From assembly GCF_001895265.1 (NCBI RefSeq), contig NZ_CP016796.1:124001-188000 (forward strand): 64,000 nucleotides of DNA. Reading direction: 5' to 3'. The stretch comes from Francisella uliginis. GTDB taxonomy: Bacteria > Pseudomonadota > Gammaproteobacteria > Francisellales > Francisellaceae. The first letter of the stretch is position 1. The number at the start of each line of letters is the position of its first letter. This document shows positions 41,405 to 50,427 of this stretch, one piece after another. The notes beneath the pieces were generated by a model, which did not search any database, was not told the origin of the DNA, and saw only the letters and a program-made list of their open reading frames with translations. Both the position numbers and the translations under genes were made by a program.

Positions 41405-43060
41405 TCAGTCTGTCAGAACTATATTCTCATCTTTAATATTTAACTCTAAACTTTCTTTTATTAATTTTACACTTTTGTCATTGTATATTTTTTGTACGGC
41501 ATTCTCGCGTTTTATTTCTGCAGGAGATTTGTTTGAACTACTTGATATATGAGATGGTAAATTTTTAATATCAAGTCTAAAGCTTGGGTTATTTAAAAAT
41601 TCACAAATAGCTGATTGTAACTTTGTAATACTTTGTGGGTCAAGCTCTAGAATTTTTTTAGCATCATCATTTAGTTGGATTTCATAAATGTCTCCGTCAT
41701 TCTTAATCAGGTGGCTATTAAATGCTAGTGTTTTTGTAAAGCCTTTAAGCTTTATCTTATTAAGGGTGTTAAACCAGTGTTTATCAAGTTCGCTATCTTG
41801 TTCTTGTATTTGCTGCTTTTCTTTATCTTGTGGAATATTTGTCTCATTAGTTTTAACTAGCTTAGGGGCTGTAGTAGATTTGCTGAATTGTTTTTTAAGA
41901 TCTGATAGATCTTTATTCTTAGGTTTAACAATGTCGTTAGTATCGGATTGAGAAAAATTATTGTTATTATTTAAGCTTTTTTTTTTGAAAGCTATAAGCC
42001 TAAGAATAGCCATTGCTAGTCCAGTTTCAAAGCTTGGCGCTAATGAAAGGTCTCTTTTTGCTGAAATAGTAAGCTGATAAAGTAAGTGGGCTTGTTCAAT
42101 ATCTATTTTCTCAAGAATATTATTTATCAAATCTACACTAATTTGATTTGTAGAGTCTAAACTTTGAGTTATACCATATAGACAGCAGCTAAACCAAATT
42201 TCCGCTATTCGATCAAGCACAGCTTCAGCGTTATCTTCAGATAGAGTTAGATTTTTAACCGCGGGCAATATCTTATCCGGAGTATCATTTATAATAGCAT
42301 TTATTAGTGTATAAATTTCTTCACTATCTACTATACCTAGCATTTGTTTGATTTGTGATTGTTCTAACTTACCACCACAAAAGCTAATTGCTTGATCAAG
42401 TAAACTTAATGCATCTCTAAGGCTTCCTTTGGCGTGATATGCTATATAATCAAGAGATTGTTCATCAGCTTCAACATTCTCTTTAGAAAGAACCATCTTT
42501 AATTGATCTTTAATATCTGCTTGAGATATATGCTTTAGGTGCAGCTGTATACATCTAGAAAGTATAGTAACAGGGATTTTGTGATAGTCTGTAGTAGCTA
42601 AGATAAATTTTACATATTCTGGAGGCTCTTCAAGAGTTTTTAGCAATGCGTTAAAGCTCTGTTTGGACAGCATATGAACTTCATCTATTAGGTAAACTTT
42701 ATAGCGACCTTGAGATGGCATATATTGGATGTTATCAAGAATCTCTTTTGTCTCTTCGACACCTGTGCGCGATGCAGCATCAATCTCTATTAGATCAATA
42801 AAACTGTTATTATTTATAGCAATACAGTTTTCACATTCATTACATGGCTCTGCAGTTACACCTGTTTTACAGTTTAGACATTTTGCTAGTAGCCTACCTA
42901 AAGTTGTTTTACCAACCCCTCGCGTACCAGTAAAGAGATAAGCATGGTGGACTTTCTGTGCTTTTAATGCATGAACTAAACTATTTAGAGCATGTTGTTG
43001 ACCAGCAACTTCTGCAAATGATTGTGGTCTATATTTTCTTGCTAATGCTTGATATGACAT
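41405..43060 (-). CDS. dnaX: DNA polymerase III subunits gamma and tau
   Basis: A 551-residue clamp-loader ATPase. The start MSYQALARKYRPQSFAEVAGQ is typical; Walker A is GTRGVGKTTLGR, the zinc-binding cysteines are in CLNCKTGVTAEPCNECENC, Walker B is IDEVHML and sensor 1 is ATTDYHKIPVTILSRC. The C-terminal third (about 370-551) is the divergent tau part with a Ser/Asn/Gln-rich linker. I see no clear slippery A6G frameshift site; a TTTTTTTT run at 41979-41986 (A on the coding strand) sits in the linker and could be checked. Confidence 0.94.
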   Translation of the reverse strand: MSYQALARKYRPQSFAEVAGQQHALNSLVHALKAQKVHHAYLFTGTRGVGKTTLGRLLAKCLNCKTGVTAEPCNECENCIAINNNSFIDLIEIDAASRTGVEETKEILDNIQYMPSQGRYKVYLIDEVHMLSKQSFNALLKTLEEPPEYVKFILATTDYHKIPVTILSRCIQLHLKHISQADIKDQLKMVLSKENVEADEQSLDYIAYHAKGSLRDALSLLDQAISFCGGKLEQSQIKQMLGIVDSEEIYTLINAIINDTPDKILPAVKNLTLSEDNAEAVLDRIAEIWFSCCLYGITQSLDSTNQISVDLINNILEKIDIEQAHLLYQLTISAKRDLSLAPSFETGLAMAILRLIAFKKKSLNNNNNFSQSDTNDIVKPKNKDLSDLKKQFSKSTTAPKLVKTNETNIPQDKEKQQIQEQDSELDKHWFNTLNKIKLKGFTKTLAFNSHLIKNDGDIYEIQLNDDAKKILELDPQSITKLQSAICEFLNNPSFRLDIKNLPSHISSSSNKSPAEIKRENAVQKIYNDKSVKLIKESLELNIKDENIVLTD

Positions 43061-43221
43061 TTACAAATTTTTTATTTAAAAATTCTTATACTAAATGATA
43101 TCAGAGTTAGCGTAAAAGAATAAGCTGTTATTTTAATAACTTTAGTGAGTCTTTATTTGTAATATCAAGTCCAAAAATATAAAATCTATAAACAAAATTT
43201 AACTAACATAAAAATTATCAA

Positions 43222-44311
43222 ATGGAATCTATAAACTATAGAGTTTTATTGAAAAATCTAACGGCCCGTATTGAATCTTTACGGGACTATCTTTGACTAT
43301 GATGTTAGAAAAGAAAAATTAACAGAGGTTCTTATGGAGCTAGAAGATGGCTCTATTTGGGACAATCCTGAGTATGCACAAAACTTAGGTAGACAAAAGG
43401 TCGAACTTGAAAATGTTGTACATAATTGTGAGCATATTTCAGAAACATTGGAAACTTTATCAGAGCTTTTAGAACTCGCTGAAGAAGATGAGTCTCTTAT
43501 GCAAGAAATTGCTAAAGATACTCAAGATGTAACTGCTGAAATAGAAAAACTTGAGTTTCGTCGCATGTTTTCAGGGGAGATGGATGCAAATAATGCTTAT
43601 CTTGATATTCAGTCAGGCTCAGGTGGTACAGAAGCTCAGGATTGGGCAGAAATGCTAATGCGTATGTATATGCGCTGGGCAGATAGTCATGGTTTTAAGG
43701 TGACTGTTGATGATGTATCAGATGGAGATGTTGCAGGTATAAAGGGATGTACTTTAAAAATTGAAGGTGAGTACGCTTATGGTTGGTTGAGAACAGAAAC
43801 AGGTATTCATAGGCTAGTTAGAAAGTCACCATTTGATTCAAATAGTAAGCGTCATACATCATTTGCATCTGTTTTTATATCTCCAGAGGTTGATGATAAT
43901 ATTGATATAGAAGTTAATCCTGCTGATTTAAGAGTTGATACTTATAGAGCATCAGGGGCAGGTGGTCAGCATGTCAATAAAACTGATTCGGCTGTGAGAA
44001 TAACGCATATTCCAACAAATATAGTTGTTCAAAGTCAAAGTGACAGATCTCAGCATAAAAATAGAGATAGCGCGATGAAGCAGCTCAAGTCTAAATTATA
44101 TGAGATGGAGTTGCAAAAGCGCAATGCCGAGAAAAATGCTCTTGAAGATTCAAAATCTGATATTGGTTGGGGAAGTCAAATTCGCTCGTATGTTCTTGAT
44201 CAATCACGTATTAAAGATTTACGAACAGGAGTTGAAAATACTAATACTCAAGCGGTATTAGATGGTGATTTAGATAAGTTTATTGAGGCAAGCTTAAAAA
44301 GTGGGTTATAA
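43222..44311 (+). CDS. prfB: Peptide chain release factor 2, with programmed +1 frameshift
   Basis: The gene starts at ATG 43222 ([13 protein letters not shown]) and runs 24 codons to the in-frame UGA at 43294-43296 in CTT TGA C. Reading continues in the +1 frame from GAC 43295 to the stop at 44311. TAT CTT TGA C and a GGGA just upstream (43283-43286) match the autoregulatory frameshift of RF2. Downstream are the stop-codon tripeptide in [11 protein letters not shown] and the catalytic GGQ in [16 protein letters not shown]2 terminates at UGA and UAA, so low RF2 favours the shift. Confidence 0.95.
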
Positions 44312-44326
44312 ATAGGGCATTATGTC

Positions 44327-44349
44327 ATCCTACGGCTTGACCGTAGGAT
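44327..44349 (+). repeat. Palindromic repeat, copy A, upstream of the GIY-YIG gene
   Basis: ATCCTACGG (44327-44335), loop CTTGA, CCGTAGGAT (44341-44349): a perfect nine-base stem. It is preceded by GTC and followed by CTAT. The unit resembles the short ATTCCC-GGGAAT type repeats (dRS3-like) of Neisseria and others in size and plan. It lies 15 bases after the prfB stop and 15 before the GIY-YIG start. Confidence 0.75.
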
Positions 44350-44364
44350 CTATAAGGGTTAAAA

Positions 44365-44649
44365 ATGTATTATACATATATAATGACTAATAAGTTTTAT
44401 GGTACATTATATATTGGTGTTACATCAAACCTTGTGAAAAGAGTTTTTGAACATAAAAATGGGCTTGTAGATGGGTTTACTAAGAAATATTCTATAAAAT
44501 ATTTAGTTTACTTTGAATCATTTGAAGATGTTCGAGCAGCAGTACATAGAGAGAAAAGATTAAAAGCTTGGCTAAGAAAGTGGAAAATTGATTTAATCAA
44601 TTCTGTAAATTCACAATGGCATGACTTATATGAAGAGATTATAAGATAG
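44365..44649 (+). CDS. Small GIY-YIG nuclease (Ssn-like)
   Basis: A 94-residue single-domain endonuclease. The GIY part is YTYI (3-6), the YIG part LYIGVTSNL (15-23), with Arg26 and His30 in KRVFEHKNG and the metal-binding Glu63 in HREKRLKAW, so all catalytic residues are present. Such stand-alone proteins are often called UvrC-domain or UPF0213 proteins. I recall a group named Ssn in Neisseria that cuts single-stranded DNA at dRS3-like repeats and affects transformation. Here two inverted palindromic repeats flank the gene, one 15 bases upstream and one three bases downstream. AAGGG before the ATG serves as binding site. Confidence 0.88.
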   Translation: MYYTYIMTNKFYGTLYIGVTSNLVKRVFEHKNGLVDGFTKKYSIKYLVYFESFEDVRAAVHREKRLKAWLRKWKIDLINSVNSQWHDLYEEIIR

Positions 44650-44651
44650 GA

Positions 44652-44674
44652 ATTCTACGGTCAAGCCGTAGAAT
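44652..44674 (-). repeat. Palindromic repeat, copy B, downstream of the GIY-YIG gene
   Basis: ATTCTACGG (44652-44660), TCAAG, CCGTAGAAT (44666-44674), followed by GAC. Read on the minus strand it is GTC ATTCTACGG CTTGA CCGTAGAAT, so it is copy A in inverse orientation, with one base-pair change in the stem (C-G to T-A) that keeps pairing. It begins three bases after the GIY-YIG stop. Confidence 0.75.
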
Positions 44675-44712
44675 GACAGCTATTTTTATTAGTTTAAACA
44701 AAAGGTATAAAA

Positions 44713-46395
44713 ATGAGTAGCAAATTAAAAGATTTAATAAAAACATCGATAAAAGAATACTTAGATGCTAATGATATAACAGTTAAAGATGCTGTTAGAG
44801 GAAAAATAAGAGAACAGGTTAGTAAATCTTTAGAAGATATTAACGAAATAAATGAGCAAGTTAAGACAAAAGTGGCGGGGCTTGTTAAAAAGCACATTAC
44901 AGATATGCAAGAAAGCTCACAAATGGCTTTAAGAAAAGAAAAGCTACAAACACTTGCAGAGCAAAATAATGGCATTAGTCATCCAAATAGTTTTAGAAGA
45001 AATATTGTTGCTGCAGATTTACAAGCAAAATATTCTGAAAAATCAAAGCAAGAGCTAGAAGAATTAGAGCCAAAAGAGCTTTATAAAGTGACTGGTAGGG
45101 CTGTTTTAAGAAGAGTAATGGGTAAAGCCTCTTTTATTACTTTACAAGATTTCTCAGGTAGAATACAAATTTATTTAAAGAAAAGTGATCTTCCTGAGGG
45201 TCAATATAATACTTTTAAAAACCTATGTGATCTAGGTGATATAGTCGGTGTTTCTGGAACTATGTTTAAAACAAATACTGGTGAGCTATCAATCCATGCA
45301 GATCATTTTGAGATCTTAACCAAAGCGATTCGACCTCTTCCTGATAAGTTCCATGGTTTATCAGATCAAGAAACTAGATATCGTCAAAGATATGTTGATT
45401 TAATTACAAATGAAAAAGCTAGAGAAGTATTTAAAGTTCGTTCAAGAGTGGTGAGTTTTATTCGTAATTATTTTGATAGTATGAGCTTTATGGAAGTAGA
45501 AACTCCAATGATGCATGTTTTACAAGGCGGTGCAGCAGCTAAGCCATTTAAGACTCATCATAATGCTTTAGATATGCCTTTATATTTACGTATTGCTCCA
45601 GAACTTTATTTAAAAAGATTAGTTGTTGGTGGTTTTGAGCGTGTTTATGAGATAAATCGTAACTTTAGAAATGAAGGCGTATCATCACGACATAATCCAG
45701 AATTTACAATGCTTGAGTTCTATATGGCGTATGCTGACTATAATGATCTTATGGATTTAACAGAAGATATGCTTTCTAAGCTTGTACAAGAAGTTACAGG
45801 AACTCAAGAACTTGAGTATGGTGAGTATAAAATCAACTTCGGTGGTAAGTATGAGCGTATCTCAATGGTTGATTCAATTATTAAATATAACGAGGATATC
45901 TCAAAACAAGATCTAGCAGATTTTGATTCAGCTAAGAAAGTTGCCGATAGATTAAATATTAAGGTTGAAACTTTCCATGAGCTTGGACACTTAATAAATG
46001 AAATATTTGAAGAAACTGTAGAGCATAAGCTTATTCAGCCAACATTTATTACAGACTACCCAGCAGTAGTTTCGCCATTGGCACGTAGACAAGATGGTAA
46101 TCCAGAGTTTACTGATAGATTTGAGTTCTTTATAGGCGCGCGTGAGATTGCTAATGGTTTCTCTGAGTTAAATGATGCACAAGATCAAGCTGAAAGATTT
46201 AGAAAGCAAGTTGAAGCAGCAGCATCTGGCGATGATGAAGCTATGCCTTATGATAAAGATTATATTAGAGCTCTTGAGTATGGTATGCCACCAACAGCAG
46301 GTCAAGGTATTGGTATCGATAGACTTGTAATGTATCTAACAAATTCACAATCTATTAGAGATGTAATATTATTCCCTCATATGAAGCCTGAGTAG
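44713..46395 (+). CDS. lysS: Lysyl-tRNA synthetase, class II
   Basis: A 560-residue synthetase charging tRNA-Lys. The OB-fold begins near [15 protein letters not shown] (about 93), motif 2 is [26 protein letters not shown], and motif 3 is [16 protein letters not shown]. The usual bacterial enzyme is about 500 residues; the N terminus here carries roughly 75 extra, mostly helical and highly charged residues ([20 protein letters not shown] onward). AAAAGG stands before the ATG, supporting the long form. Confidence 0.96.
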   Translation: MSSKLKDLIKTSIKEYLDANDITVKDAVRGKIREQVSKSLEDINEINEQVKTKVAGLVKKHITDMQESSQMALRKEKLQTLAEQNNGISHPNSFRRNIVAADLQAKYSEKSKQELEELEPKELYKVTGRAVLRRVMGKASFITLQDFSGRIQIYLKKSDLPEGQYNTFKNLCDLGDIVGVSGTMFKTNTGELSIHADHFEILTKAIRPLPDKFHGLSDQETRYRQRYVDLITNEKAREVFKVRSRVVSFIRNYFDSMSFMEVETPMMHVLQGGAAAKPFKTHHNALDMPLYLRIAPELYLKRLVVGGFERVYEINRNFRNEGVSSRHNPEFTMLEFYMAYADYNDLMDLTEDMLSKLVQEVTGTQELEYGEYKINFGGKYERISMVDSIIKYNEDISKQDLADFDSAKKVADRLNIKVETFHELGHLINEIFEETVEHKLIQPTFITDYPAVVSPLARRQDGNPEFTDRFEFFIGAREIANGFSELNDAQDQAERFRKQVEAAASGDDEAMPYDKDYIRALEYGMPPTAGQGIGIDRLVMYLTNSQSIRDVILFPHMKPE

Positions 46396-46448
46396 TCTAA
46401 ATTCTTAAAAATATTCTTAAATCACTTTTTAAATTAATAAGGAAGTTT

Positions 46449-47273
46449 ATGTCTAAAGAAATAATTAGTCATGGTGTATTTACTGACTATAATGATGCTT
46501 ATGATGAAATTAAGTTTAGAATAGCAAATGATGAGAATTTACTAGGACTTTTGAATCAGCTAGAGAGTTGTCCTCTGGGCAGATTTTTGATTCAGAATAG
46601 AGGTCTAGATGCATATTGGACAAAAGTTATAACTCAAAATAAAGGTGGTTATGATAGTGATTTTGAGAAAAAGCTTATAACTATACCACCAATATTTATT
46701 GCTACTCAGGAAAGATATCAAATCTTTAAGCAGCAGATCATAGACTTACCAAATAACTCTAAAATATTATCTGTACCGGCTGGGCTTTTACCTGAATTCT
46801 CCAGAGAATTAATTTTATCTAAGAACTTTAATATTGATGCTTATGATCTTGATAGTAGTTGTGCAGCTCAAAGTGGTTTAGCAGAGTTAGAAGGTGTTAA
46901 TTATATTGTTAAAGATGTTTTTAAAATGGATGTTAAAAATCATTATGATGCAGTTGTTAGTAATGGTCTTAATATTTATCTTAAAACAAATAATGAGGTG
47001 CAAAAGTTTTTCCAAATTTTAAATAACTCTCTAAAGCAGGGAGGCATTATTGTTTCTAGCTTTATAGCATCATTAGAGGATGTTAGTATTAAAAAATTAG
47101 AGAACGCTAAATTTGGCAAGCAAATATTTGCGGACATTTTAAATGTGACTTGGACAAAGACTCATGCTGAAGATGAATTTCGTCAGATTTTATTTAGTTG
47201 TGGTTTTGAAATCAAAGAAATAATTTATGATAGTCAGAAAATGTTTCCAACAGTAGTAGCTATTAAAAGGTAA
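46449..47273 (+). CDS. SAM-dependent methyltransferase-like protein
   Basis: A 274-residue soluble protein. From about residue 108 it has a class I methyltransferase pattern: SKILSVPAGLLPEFSREL (motif I, with a changed Gly pattern VPAGLLPE), FNIDAYDLDSSCAAQ, YIVKDVFKMDVKNHYDAVVSNG and LKQGGIIVSSFIASL. The N-terminal helical part is unknown. AAGGAAG precedes the ATG. It follows lysS by 53 bases. Substrate unknown. Confidence 0.7.
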   Translation: MSKEIISHGVFTDYNDAYDEIKFRIANDENLLGLLNQLESCPLGRFLIQNRGLDAYWTKVITQNKGGYDSDFEKKLITIPPIFIATQERYQIFKQQIIDLPNNSKILSVPAGLLPEFSRELILSKNFNIDAYDLDSSCAAQSGLAELEGVNYIVKDVFKMDVKNHYDAVVSNGLNIYLKTNNEVQKFFQILNNSLKQGGIIVSSFIASLEDVSIKKLENAKFGKQIFADILNVTWTKTHAEDEFRQILFSCGFEIKEIIYDSQKMFPTVVAIKR

Positions 47274-47284
47274 TTTATATTAAT

Positions 47285-47827
47285 TTAATGTTCATCATCA
47301 TAGCTAGCTTTATGAGATTTGCCTTCTATATATGAAGTATATGCGATTAGTAGTGCTGAAACTACAAATACAATATGGATTGCTGCGGACCATGCTAGAT
47401 CTCTATCTGATGTCTGAGATACTTCTAAGAATTTTTTAAGTAATGATATTGATGATATCCCTATAATAGATCCAGCAATTTTTAGTTTCACAGCATTTGG
47501 AGAAAGCTTCTTTATCCAAACAGGTTGACCACCATCTTTTTTATCAAGATTCATTTTACTTACAAAGTTCTCATAACCACTGATTACTACTATTACAACA
47601 AGGTTAGCTACTAGTACTACATCACAGAGAGTTAGTGCAAGTATAATTAGTTGGTCTTCATTGAAATTTTTAAAAGAAGTAAATAAATGATATAGCTCAT
47701 GATATATCTCATAGATAAAACCAAATAGAACTAGTGATAAAAGTAGGTATATTGGGGCTTGAATCCAACGAATACCAAAGATGAACATTTCAACTATTGA
47801 TAATAGTTTGTTTACATATTTACTCAT
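47285..47827 (-). CDS. UPF0114 (YqhA) family membrane protein
   Basis: A 180-residue inner-membrane protein with four hydrophobic segments. Family features are the helix 2 phrase LTLCDVVLVANLVVIVVISGYENFVSKM and KLKIAGSIIGISSISLLKKFLEV. The function of YqhA-type proteins is not known. It stands alone, convergent with the methyltransferase gene. Confidence 0.85.
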   Translation of the reverse strand: MSKYVNKLLSIVEMFIFGIRWIQAPIYLLLSLVLFGFIYEIYHELYHLFTSFKNFNEDQLIILALTLCDVVLVANLVVIVVISGYENFVSKMNLDKKDGGQPVWIKKLSPNAVKLKIAGSIIGISSISLLKKFLEVSQTSDRDLAWSAAIHIVFVVSALLIAYTSYIEGKSHKASYDDEH

Positions 47828-47919
47828 TTAGTTAGCCTTTGCTGTTAAAGTTTCTAAGTACCAAAGATATCTGAAAATTAAATTAAAAGCAATAATGACT
47901 ATTTTAAAATAAGAGAAAA

Positions 47920-48789
47920 TTAATTAGGATAAGCATTAGTTAATATAGGGTATGTAAAAAAGATAAATTGTCCAACATTAACTAAATAATGGCAGATAAT
48001 ACTAACTTCAATTCTCTTAGTTTTGATATATGTCAGACCATAAATAATACTTGCAATAAAAGCAAGTACTGCAAAGAATATACCAGCAAAAATAATGTGT
48101 ATTGAAGCAAAAATTAGAGATGTAATTAAAACACTTACTATTGAATTAGTATATTTTTGAATTTTTGTTTGAACAAACCCACGCCAAAACACTTCTTCTG
48201 GAATACATGTAAATATTAGGTTTACAAAAATAAAAATTAAAGTGTAATTAGTTAGCTTAAAATCATATTTTATAAAACTAAATGTATAACTTATTGGTAA
48301 TAATATTAATATCGCTATTAAACCATATAATAGTCCTGCTTTCAAAGTAGGTAATATTTTGCTTAGTGTATTTAGTAAGTTAATTTCTGATGAGAGCACT
48401 AATATAAAGTATGTAAGTACTAAAGAGTTATAGTTTAAATATAGTGTAAAAGGAATTGCATCTGACGAAATCTGTACATTTTTGATAATACATAAATTAT
48501 TAAAGCCAGGTAAGATATGCATATAGTTAAGCAATAAAAATATTGCGGTTATAGCAAATAAAATAAGAGTAAATATCTTTGGTTTTTCGTATCTAAAGTT
48601 TAAGTAAATAAGTATTGCTGAGGCAATAACTATTAATGCTCCTATATAATTTATCATTCCACTAATGGAAGCTAAAACTAGTGAGAGGCCAAATATTATA
48701 TTACTAATTTTTCTATATTTTTTGAACCATAAGGAGAATAGTGATAAGACTACTAATATATATGTAATGTAGATAATAGTGAGATTCAT
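47920..48789 (-). CDS. CPBP (Abi) family intramembrane metalloprotease
   Basis: A 289-residue protein with about eight membrane helices. The CPBP motifs are in the C-terminal half: motif 1 PEEVFWRGFVQTKIQKY (EE...R, about 196-212), motif 2 FASIHIIFAG with His, and motif 3 ISIICHYLVNVGQF with His. They form the Rce1-like active site. Start ATG directly follows, on the minus strand, the glsA stop, so both are in one operon. Confidence 0.85.
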   Translation of the reverse strand: MNLTIIYITYILVVLSLFSLWFKKYRKISNIIFGLSLVLASISGMINYIGALIVIASAILIYLNFRYEKPKIFTLILFAITAIFLLLNYMHILPGFNNLCIIKNVQISSDAIPFTLYLNYNSLVLTYFILVLSSEINLLNTLSKILPTLKAGLLYGLIAILILLPISYTFSFIKYDFKLTNYTLIFIFVNLIFTCIPEEVFWRGFVQTKIQKYTNSIVSVLITSLIFASIHIIFAGIFFAVLAFIASIIYGLTYIKTKRIEVSIICHYLVNVGQFIFFTYPILTNAYPN

Positions 48790-50322
48790 TTATTGATCAG
48801 AGATTTTTTCAAGAAATTTAACTACGTCAATATTACCATTAGTTTTAGCATCATCAATAGGTTTTTTATTGCGTTTATCTTTAGCGTTAATATCAGCACC
48901 TTTATTAATAAGATATTGAACAACATTTAAATGACCTTCAGCTGCAGCTAAGTGTAGAGCTGTTCTTTCATCATAGTCACCTTTATTTATGTCAGCTCCT
49001 AGGACAACAACTCTTTTAACTTCTGAAATATCTCCAGTACTAGCTGCCCAAATTAGTTCAAATGTTAGGTTTGATTCGGCAATCATACGATTTTCTACAG
49101 GGTTGATTTTATTACTACAATCTATGTGGTCATAATTATGAAAACTAAACTTATCAACCAGTCTTTTACTAAACTCAACTCCTCTAGCAGAGTTATGATT
49201 AGTATCTAATCTAGGTGAGAATATAGCAAATCCTCCAACATTTGGTATAGCTATAACCAAAGCTCCAGAAACTCCTGATTTAGCAGGTAGGCCAACTGAG
49301 AAAGCATATTCTCCAGAGAAATCATACATGCCACATGAATACATCATTGATAAGCAGTTACGTACAGTAGTTGGAGAAAATACTTTCTTGTTAGTTAATG
49401 GGCATATACCTCCATTTGCAATAGAAGACATTATTTTTGCCATTTTTTTTGCGTTGACCTGTATAGAACATGTCTGAAAGTAAAAATCCAAAGCAGAGTG
49501 GATGTTAGCACCTTCAGGAAAAGCACCAACTTCTTTCATATAGTGTGCTAGAGCATAGTTTCTATCTGCTGTTTCTTTTTCAGAATGATATGTTGCGTTA
49601 TCAAAACCAGTTGACTCGCCACCAGCAAGATCTTTCCAGATTTGAGTAATGTATTCAAATCTATTAGCAAGATTCCACTCAGGTTTTATTAGTGAACAGG
49701 TCATAATAGCACCTGAGTTAATCATAGGGTTATGAGGAAGATTATGTTTATTTAGAGCTATTGCATTAAATGTAATACCGCTTGGCTCTCTACCGACATG
49801 TTTATGAACTTTTTCTTCACCGTTTAGCTCAGTTGCTATGCAGTATGTTACTGCTTTTGCTGTTGACTGTACACAGTAAGGGTGAAGATAGTCTCCTAGG
49901 GTAATCATTTGACCATCAACACTACAAAAGGCTACTGCAAAAAGGTCTGGATCAACCCTTGCTAACTGAGGTATGTAATTAGCATTTTGTCCAGATTCAT
50001 TTTTTTGAGTTTCATTATATATTTCGATAATCTCTTTTTTAAAATCTTTAAAATCAGGAATTATAAACCCCTTATTAATAGATTTTTCAATAAGGCTAAT
50101 ACTATCAGAACTGAAATCTAAGAAAGTTTCAAAATCAATTTTGTCAATACGTGAAAATGTATTTAACTTTGTTATAAGTTTGCTAATTCTAGGATCATCT
50201 GTAACTATGCCGGACTCATCTAAAGCATCTAGAATATCATTTTTAGTAATAAACCCATCTTTATCACAAATAGCATCAAAAATATTTTTGCAATAATCTT
50301 CACTAGTTGAGTAACTTGTCAT
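48790..50322 (-). CDS. glsA: Glutaminase with N-terminal EF-hand and C-terminal ankyrin repeats
   Basis: A 510-residue enzyme that hydrolyses glutamine to glutamate and ammonia. The serine beta-lactamase-like core has the S-x-x-K pair Ser153-Lys156 in CVQSTAKAVTY and NPMINSGAI. Before the core is an EF-hand loop DKDGFITKNDIL (20-31), after it two or more ankyrin repeats (about 425-505: DERTALHLAAAEGHLNVVQY, KGADINAKDKRNKKPIDDA). This plan resembles the long kidney-type animal glutaminase rather than the short E. coli forms of about 310 residues. glnA lies next upstream, so glutamine making and breaking are neighbours. Confidence 0.93.
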   Translation of the reverse strand: MTSYSTSEDYCKNIFDAICDKDGFITKNDILDALDESGIVTDDPRISKLITKLNTFSRIDKIDFETFLDFSSDSISLIEKSINKGFIIPDFKDFKKEIIEIYNETQKNESGQNANYIPQLARVDPDLFAVAFCSVDGQMITLGDYLHPYCVQSTAKAVTYCIATELNGEEKVHKHVGREPSGITFNAIALNKHNLPHNPMINSGAIMTCSLIKPEWNLANRFEYITQIWKDLAGGESTGFDNATYHSEKETADRNYALAHYMKEVGAFPEGANIHSALDFYFQTCSIQVNAKKMAKIMSSIANGGICPLTNKKVFSPTTVRNCLSMMYSCGMYDFSGEYAFSVGLPAKSGVSGALVIAIPNVGGFAIFSPRLDTNHNSARGVEFSKRLVDKFSFHNYDHIDCSNKINPVENRMIAESNLTFELIWAASTGDISEVKRVVVLGADINKGDYDERTALHLAAAEGHLNVVQYLINKGADINAKDKRNKKPIDDAKTNGNIDVVKFLEKISDQ

Positions 50323-50427
50323 TATTAAGCCCTCTATTTGTATAGTTGTTTAAAGAGTAGTAATTGTGTGTATTCTACAGAAAAAAGTGATTTTAATATA
50401 GGTAGAGATATATTGTTTGAATAAATA

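Noticed and set aside
43271-43297. prfB start at the ATT/TTG region near 43271 within the second frame only
   Set aside because: The upstream frame from ATG 43222 and the CTT TGA C site explain the gene fully through the known +1 frameshift.
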